Assembly: GCA_036971615.1 (NCBI GenBank)
Contig: JAYKKR010000002.1
Location: forward strand, 3,658,001-3,722,000
Direction: 5' to 3'
Length of the DNA: 64,000 bases
Source of the DNA: Amyloporia xantha
Lineage: Eukaryota; Basidiomycota; Agaricomycetes; Polyporales; Adustoporiaceae
Under the pieces are notes generated by a model. It made no database searches, was not told the DNA's origin, and was given only the letters and a program-made list of their open reading frames with translations. The stretch's first letter is position 1, and the number at the start of each line of letters is the position of its first letter. This document shows, piece by piece, positions 57,261-64,000 of this stretch. The position numbers and the translations under genes are program-made.

Positions 57261-58830
57261 TCATGAGCTCTCGTCCTTCGCCGGTTTCTCGCTGGAGGAA
57301 GAGGAAGGTGAATCAACGAATACGCGTAAAGCAGATCTGAACCTCTCGTCCCATTCGACGTCCTTCTCCGACTTCACGATGTCCCAACCCTCCTCGTCTG
57401 CCCGCCATCGTAATTCTTTCTTCATCCTCTCCGCCCGTAATTCTACCTCTGTCGGAGGCGGGTGATTTTTCTCTTCTTTTGTCGGTTCACGCGTACCTCG
57501 ATCGAGAGCACGCGCAGTTTCCAAACGTGCCGGAAGTGCCGCGTAATAATCCTCGCGTGCCTTCTCTATCCCGGACGCAAACGAGGAAACGATAGATTTT
57601 TTGTAGTACGACTCCACATCCTTGTCGAAGTCGAGGTCAGTGAGCGAAAGTTCAGACATATGGGGGTTTGCAGGCGACGTGTTCAAGTCCGAATCTGCCT
57701 CTGCAAATGGTGTCAAGCTCTCCATGGGCGGAGCATTGAAGGGGCGCGTTTGGCTTGTGATGAGTCGGTATGCAGCTTCAGCACCGGAACGCACTTTATG
57801 TCGTTCATTGAAGAACTCCCAGATCATGTGGGGTATCTGCGTGAGTCCGATGTGATTGATGAAGTGCACGAAGAGAATTGGCGGCTGAGGAGGTATCGTG
57901 GCAGGTGGCGCATCTATCACTGGAGGAATGGTGGTGCCTCGCACAGAACGAGATGAGGATGGTGTCGGTGCCCGAAGAGGGGCGGGCGTGAAAGCCGAGA
58001 ATGATTGGGAGGGAGGGAGACGCGACGGAGTCGGGATAGGTTCGCCATCTAGATCCGGGCCATCCAGGCTTGCGATACCCTCAGGCTCGGACTCATCGAA
58101 CTTGCCATCTGACTCCAGCGCATGTGACAGCTGCTCCTCTCTGTCTATCATTTCCAGACTGTCCGTCCAACCCTTTTTGAGGCCAGCCATAAACTCCTTG
58201 AAGGTAGGTCGACCAACAATGACGATGCCACCCTCCAGCTCGCGTCGCCGTTTGTCCTCCGGTGACGTGTTGGGCAGTACCATTGGTGTGATTGGGGGTG
58301 GGTCCAATCCCAGCTCAAGCCTCCGCCGCTTCTTGATATCCTCACCTATCCGTCTGGCAAGGTCGCCGTGCCGTTTACCGGTAATCATCTCGAAGTCGAC
58401 AGCAGCTGCAACAAAAACTGGCTGCGGACACGGTTAAATCTTAGACACATCGTAGAAAGAGCAGATACCGGACCTTGACGTACTTCCGAAAGTATTTCAT
58501 GCTTCGGTCAGACTCCTCGTCGCCTGGCCATTTCGTCCCGTAAACAGTCACCTTGCGCGGATAGTCTAGACTATGCAGAGGCACATCTGCAAGGTGCTTG
58601 ACCTTGTCCACGTATTCCTGGCGGATATGTTTGCATTTCTGCCTGTCGTAGATGTAATAGCCTGTGATGGTAGAGGTGACACCGATGAAAATGAGCCAGT
58701 TGCGCGAGGGTAGTTTAGGACGCTTATCGAGCCATGAGGGTGGAATACCAGTATACTGCAACGCAGCCTTCACGCCCGAGAGCTGCGGCTTGGGCTGAGG
58801 GAAGACGCTGTCTCCGGGATTGGAGCTCAT
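57261..58830 (-). CDS. TIM54: mitochondrial inner-membrane translocase subunit Tim54
   Basis: A component of the TIM22 complex, which inserts carrier proteins into the mitochondrial inner membrane. The start at 58830 gives MSSNPGDSVFPQPKPQ. Next is the family-typical GIPPSWLDKRPKLPSRNWLIF, then one transmembrane helix (WLIFIGVTSTITGYYIY). DRQKCKHIRQEYVDKVKHLA and KVTVYGTKWPGDE follow, then YFRKYVKP across an intron into VFVAAAVDFE. The long second exon has VGRPTFKEFMAGLKKGW, an Ala/Pro/Ser-rich stretch, HFINHIGLTQIPHMIWEFFN, and ends KDESS at 57261. One intron is clear (about 58389-58450). The order and motifs match fungal Tim54. Confidence 0.93.
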
Positions 58831-59018
58831 CGCCAGCAGCGGCGACAGGATTTCGACCACAGGCGCTTATGGACGACCACACTGAGCGGCGGCAATTGCC
58901 GGACTACAAGCAGAGCCAAACAGGTCGCCACTACTCACTGCATTATGCAAGGGAGGCGCTTGTTCATCTCGACCACTCTATTGACATTCCTCGCCGTCTC
59001 AGTACATTCACTTTGAAG
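58831..59018. promoter_or_regulatory. short bidirectional promoter of TIM54 and PRP45
   Basis: The start codons are 188 bases apart on opposite strands, so both genes share this region. No specific motif was recognised. Confidence 0.6.
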
Positions 59019-60995
59019 ATGGCAACAGCTCTCGCATCGTGAGTGACCAGTACTGATGCATTACAGCTGTTGTTGACAGTCTATCATAGGCTTCTCCCAC
59101 AGCCGACCTATGCTCCAGCCGTCTCAGACGATGAGGATGATGTTCCCCAAATTGCTGCAGCACCATCGCAGTCGGTGATCATTCGGAGTGCAGTACCGCC
59201 GTATGGGCAGCGGCGTGGGTGGAAACCGACATCTCCGGACGACTTTGGTGCGCTGCATTTACATTTCAGATGCAATATTGAGCTAATTAGAGTGCAGCAG
59301 GTGACGGTGGTGCATACCCGGAGTGTCATGTCGCACAGTATCCCCTAGACATGGGAAAGAAGAAGGCCTCCTCTGGAAACACCCTTGCACTGCAAGTTGA
59401 TTCCGAAGGCAACGTTCGCTACGATGTCATTGCACAACAGGGCCAGCGCCCCGGAAAGGTTGTCCAGTCGCAGTTCAAAGATCTTGTTCCGCTATCGCAT
59501 AGGAAAGATCTCGATGACTCGGCGCGTGTTATGGAGCGTCCGTCGGAGGACGAGGTACAGGAGACCACCGACAAGACACGAGCTGCACTAGAGAAGCTGG
59601 TTAATGGGAAGATTAAGGCGGCGCAGCCAAAGAATGTCCCGGATAGCCAGGGGAAGACGTCATTCATCCGCTACACCCCTGGACACCAGAATGGCTCGGA
59701 TGGGCTGAAGCAGCGCATCATCAAAATGACAGAGGTCGTTGAGGACCCGTTAGAGCCGCCGCGCTTCAAGCACAAGAAAATTCCTCGTGGTCCTCCAAGT
59801 CCACCTCCCCCGGTGTTGCGGAGTCCACCGAGGAAAGCGACCGCACAGGAGCAGAAGGAATGGATGATCCCGCCTTGTATTTCAAATTGGAAGAACAACA
59901 AGGGTTACACCATTCCTCTCGATAAGCGTCTCGCCGCGGATGGGCGTGGCCTCCAAGATGTGAGTTCACAGTGCCTGACTTTCTATCAAGCTAATGATAT
60001 CTCTTATACAGGTACACATCAACGACAACTTCGCCAAATTCTCGGAAGCACTCTTCGTTGCCGATCGTCATGCCCGTGAGGAAGTCCGGCAGCGTGCACT
60101 TATGCAGCAGAAACTTGCAGAGAAAGAAAAGGCGCAGAAAGAAGAGAACCTGCGGTTACTCGCACAGCGCGCACGCGAGGAACGATCAGGCATTCCTGCA
60201 GCTCGAACTGTTGATAGCAGACCAAACGCCGAGCGCGCTGCGGCCATGCAATCATCACTGGGCGCGTATGGCAGTGGAAGTGAGAGCGAGAGTGAGGCCG
60301 AGGCCGAAGCCGAAGATGAGGAGGACGAGGAAGCGGCGCGTCTCCGCGACCAGATGCGGCAAGAAAAGCGACGGGAGCGCGAGCGGGAGTTGAGGATGAG
60401 CAACATGGGTCAGGAACAACGCGCGAAGATGCTCGCACGGCAGCAGAACCGTGATATCTCTGAGAAGATCGCGCTCGGTCTCGCGAAGCCGACCCTCACG
60501 AAGGAGAGCATGCTCGACTCGCGGCTGTTCAACCAAGAGTCGCTCTCTGGCACATTCGCAGACGATGAGTCATACAATCTGTATGACCGCCCGCTCTTCC
60601 ACGGCTCGACGGCTGCTGCAGCGATCTACAAAGCTCGGGGCAACATTACGGAGGGCAACCAGGACTCGTTTGGTGAGGGTACGGAGGAGGGTATCGGCAA
60701 GGCGCTCGACAATGATCGGTTTGGGCTCGGGCAGGCACGGGTTGGTTTCGAGGGCGCGCAAGACCAGGAGGTTCGGGAAGGGCCTGTACAATTTGAAAAG
60801 GACACAGGAGATGTCTTTGGGTTGGACAAGTTCCTGGATGAGGCGAAGAGCGGGAAGAAGCGGGGTTTGGACACCGACGTGTAAGTCTTGTGCACTTTGC
60901 ATCTGCCGTAGCTCTCCTTCTCACATACTTGCTATTTCAGCGGCGGCTCGCGGAAGCGTCAGCAACTCGACAAGGCATCAGAGCGTGATTCCTGA
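59019..60995 (+). CDS. PRP45: SNW-domain splicing factor (SNW1/Prp45)
   Basis: A spliceosome component (Bact/C complexes, nucleus). A 20-nt first exon MATALA-S joins LLPQPTYAP at 59092. The N-terminal region contains VIIRSAVPPYGQRRGW. Splicing to the next exon follows, with AQYPLDMGKKK. The SNW core holds FIRYTPGHQ, then IIKMTEVVEDPLEPPRFKHK and KIPRGPPSPPPPVLRSPPRK. It continues with the signature WMIPPCISNWKNNKGYTIPL, DKRLAADGR and DNFAKFSEALFVADRHAREE. A Lys/Glu/Arg-rich helix and an acidic run (SESESEAEAEAEDEEDEEA) precede RDISEKIALG and the DSRLFNQ, DDESYNLYD, PLF motifs. The last short exon (from 60940) encodes GGSRKRQQLDKASERDS. About 590 residues; intact. Confidence 0.96.
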
Positions 60996-61255
60996 TACGT
61001 TGATACACTGTTGTGATCCCTTTGTTAGTTTTACTGTACATTTGACGATATGTTATTCTTTTCATTTGATGCGGGATCATAATGTTACCCCGCAAAACGT
61101 GCTCCAAGGAAGTTTCAGCAGTTTGACCACGGTGAATTTCATTACAACATTCAGGTTACAGAGACATAGTACACAGTACACTGAGCAAAAAAGCTAACAA
61201 ATGAACGGAGAAGAGGATGATTTGCCCGATACGACGACAACGCTGGATAGCATCT

Positions 61256-63540
61256 TTACTTACTCCAATCAGACTTGAGGAGCTCAGACAGGTAGGCTCC
61301 TTCCTCGCGGAAGTTCATAGGCATGATGCGCTGGATAGAATATCGAACCCGCGTTGTGTCCTAGAGACAGCACCGATCATCAAAAACGGCCGAGATTGCT
61401 ACAAAAGTGACGCACGTTGAACGTATCCTGTTTAGCCCTGCAAGAATAATTGTAGGCGTTGCCAGCGGCTTGCTCCATCACCTTGTTGAATTCAGCATCA
61501 TTACGATCCTGTCGTAAAATTAGTACAGATCATCTGTGTAAGCAGTAAACAGCCAGCGCACCTTAATCTCCATGAGCTCATCGGCGCTCATGCCAAAGAT
61601 GGCCTGACCAACGTCATTAAAACCCTGTAGCCATGCCTGGCCTGAGTAGTCCGCAGCGGCCATGGCGACAATGTACCTGAAACCAAATGTCAATGCGCCT
61701 ATCTGTCGACACCGATGTATCGGGACATGCCTGAACTGCGGCTTGTCCCAACTCTTGTTGCATTTCTCGCAGCGCCAAGTGCCATCATGGCCCTCGACGA
61801 CTTTCTTGTTACATCCCTGGGTGTGGCAAGCAGGATAGGCAATGTTGTCGGCCTTGATGTGCATGATGGTCGCACGGGCACAGAAAGAGTCCGGCTTGTC
61901 TGCAAGACCTAGCTCACGCTCCTTCACCTCATTCAGGGGCATAATCTCGGTGCGTTCAAATTGACTGTAGGAAGACCCTGCGCCACCGCCACTGAAGGAA
62001 TGGGCTTGGTAAGTCTGTTCCACGCCTGCAGCATCATACCATCCACGCAATGCGTGCGCCTCCGGGATATCAGGGTTGGGATGCATCGTGCTGGAGCTGA
62101 ACATGGACAGTGAGCGCCCTGGAAAGCATCGCCAGGTATTAAGTTTCAGCCTCCATACATAAGATGCGCTGACTGACCTCCAAAATCTCCAACTCTAACC
62201 CCCTTAAAGGCCATCACAGGCTGATCGTCAGCGGCGAAGGTTTCAGCTTGCTTGCCCCATAGCGTGAGACGAACAGAGAAGCCAGAACGGTCGACAAGCG
62301 TCAGTTCCTTCTTGGGAATCTGAAACGAGAAAATATTTCAGTGCCAGAATACAAGCAGCATACCAAAATCATGTTACAGTTTTGTTCGCTTTTGATGTAA
62401 TCTCTCCCAGCGGACCAACTTCTTTGACGATGCCAATCACGTCTGCGGAAATATGTCAGGCAATTGATACCAATCCGCATTCCTAAATAAAAATTAACTT
62501 ACCACAGACGGAATCCTTTGCCAATTCATCAAGCTTAGCTATATCTACGAAGTTAAACCTTACGGCAGGGACGTTGGAAGTGTCATGACACTACAACGAT
62601 AGCCATGAGCCTCAGCACTACCCATGCGCATGTTACTCACTTCCTCGACTTCAGTGCTACGCTCCAATGCAAGCTCGTACTCGTTCTGTACATTCGAGAA
62701 CTTCTTCTTGGCGAGATTGACCCTGGCCTTAGAAATGGTATAAACCTTGCCCTCCTGGAATTTGTCGTATAACTCGTCGACCACATTATTGAAAGCGGTC
62801 CCTTTGATCTCTCCACTCTCGTCCATGAAGGTGACGCTGAAAAGCTTCCCTTCGCCGCGCTGATTGGACCATGTTCTGATCTCTGACTTCTGAGTGACAC
62901 GAGCTTTAATGGTCCAGTGGTTCTGATAGGGGCTAAGACTTTCGATGGGATAGATGGCCGTGCCACGTCCACCTCGGTTCTGTTGACGTTGAGGCTGCTG
63001 AACAGGAGCTACTGGTGCGGATGTAGTCGACGTCGAAGGAGCAGGGACCGCAGCCCTGGGCGACTCAGTCCGAGCAGCCTGCCCTACGGCGGCGGGGGTC
63101 ACTGAGGGTACCTGCAAAGCTACTGGAGAACCTATTTTTGGGACTTCTCTGGCAAGGATGCGCAGCTGAAGAATAATGAGGAGCCTTGAAAAATGTTTCC
63201 AATCAGAAAGAAGGAATATAATTAGCCCCTGAGTGGTATCTGACCGTTTGTCTTGCACTAGGTTGCAGGTGAACTTTTCTATCACCGCAATCGAGTGCTT
63301 CCCAACCTGATTTTCTTCGATGAGATGGTTGAGCTGAGTTGCTAGCATCGCCTGCAGAAAGTGCTCTCCATCGGAGACTATAACTCGATAGCGATCCACA
63401 GTAGCTGCTGATCCCGCTGTCGGCGGAACCTTTTTGAAGGAAAGAAACTGCACTGTAGGAGAGGACGCCTGAAGTTCCTCGTCCGGGCTATTGACGTCGT
63501 TAAGCCGTGCACAGATACCGCCTGTAAGTTGATACGCCAT
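61256..63540 (-). CDS. RFA1: replication protein A large subunit (RPA70/Rfa1)
   Basis: The single-stranded-DNA-binding subunit used in replication, repair and recombination. The N-terminal OB fold starts MAYQLTGGICARLN and includes VQFLSFKKV. A Ser/Ala/Pro/Gln-rich linker (63000-63120) precedes DBD-A: YPIESLSPYQNHWTIKARV, SEIRTWSNQRGEGKLFSV, and GEIKGTAFN. DBD-B follows over several small exons. DBD-C carries a zinc ribbon YPACHTQGCNKKV...WRCEKCNK (61750-61830, four cysteines). The last exons give the C-terminal helices, FGMSADELMEI and finally RIMPMNFREEGAYLSELLK, with the stop at 61256. About ten introns, and roughly 600 residues, as usual for the family. Confidence 0.95.
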
Positions 63541-64000
63541 TGTGACTGTCGTGGTCGTGGTTGAGAATACGCGCGACGCGACGCGCCCCTATATACCGCG
63601 TTTCTTACGTAATCAAGGCGTCTCAGCGGACTCAGTTGCTCATTCCGCGCTCGCTCGTCCAGTACAGTACCAGCTAGTACCACGGAAGAAGCTGAAGGCG
63701 ACTACTAGAGACATTTCGAACCATCTCTGCTCAGCTTGATCCGTCCGCTTCACACTATGTCTTGCCTCTCGTGAAATGGCAGGCACGTACTACCTGGGCA
63801 CTGTACAATAAAGCAAGTATCATTGAATTTCGCGTATATTTGTTACATAATGCCCAGTCTAGCGATAAATACTATTGATACAGGAGGGAATGACTATAGC
63901 GTTACAAGGTCTCAAGAACTGTGTGGAGGTGCTGTGCAGGGACTGTGTCAGGTAAGAGGTGAGAAATTAGTATTAATATGCTCATAATGTAACGTCCGGC
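63541..64000. other. RPA70 upstream region and right end of window
   Basis: Upstream of RFA1 on the minus strand. No further gene is recognised before the window ends. Confidence 0.5.

Noticed and set aside
1..64000. CRISPR arrays or bacterial-type operons
   Set aside because: No evenly spaced short repeats with unique spacers; genes are intron-rich and eukaryotic.

Overview
The window is nuclear DNA from a filamentous basidiomycete, most likely an Agaricomycete. Genes are cut by many introns of about 50 nt with GT...AG ends. The gene set is fungal: alpha-1,3-glucan synthase, cerato-platanin, Tim54, Cks1, a Tsc1 that budding yeast lacks, F-box/LRR-like proteins, and a seven-helix membrane protein of a type expanded in agarics. 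No species can be named from the sequence.

Layout. 1-4947 is the 3' part of an alpha-1,3-glucan synthase gene (+). 5649-6797 is a SAM methyltransferase (-) and 7256-9392 a sphingosine/diacylglycerol-type lipid kinase (+). Two divergent F-box proteins follow (9909-11290 - and 11855-13468 +). Next come HSP90 (13916-16314 -, with a heat-shock element upstream) and a Tsc1/hamartin homologue (16851-20020 -). After these lie a frameshifted cerato-platanin gene (20654-21074 +), an oil-body-associated-type protein (21354-22255 -), a seven-helix membrane protein (23157-24601 +) and a small unknown gene (25875-26336 -).

The unusual part is 26792-37217. The 5' half of a tRNA-Met(CAT) gene stops exactly after the anticodon-loop A37 at 26829. 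A tRNA 3' half with a matching acceptor strand, T-arm and poly-T terminator lies in the same orientation at 37188-37222. Between them sit about 10.35 kb carrying a tyrosine recombinase of the DUF3435/Crypton type with C-terminal zinc-finger-like segments (28758-34287 -) and three unrecognised genes. I read this as a tyrosine-recombinase mobile element inserted in a tRNA-Met gene at the canonical tRNA intron position. Nested inside it, a 1637-bp solo LTR with TGTTA...TAACA ends and a 5-bp target duplication sits wholly within one intron of the recombinase gene.

The right flank returns to housekeeping genes: a BTB/POZ protein (37716-38733 -), a large single-pass membrane protein (39867-44024 +), an insulin-degrading-enzyme-like M16 protease (44334-48715 -), CKS1 (49600-50110 -) divergent from the meiotic helicase HFM1/MER3 (50347-57179 +), TIM54 (57261-58830 -) divergent from the splicing factor SNW1/Prp45 (59019-60995 +), and the large subunit of replication protein A (61256-63540 -). 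Exon borders were read by eye from splice motifs and conserved protein sequence, so gene ends are firmer than individual introns.
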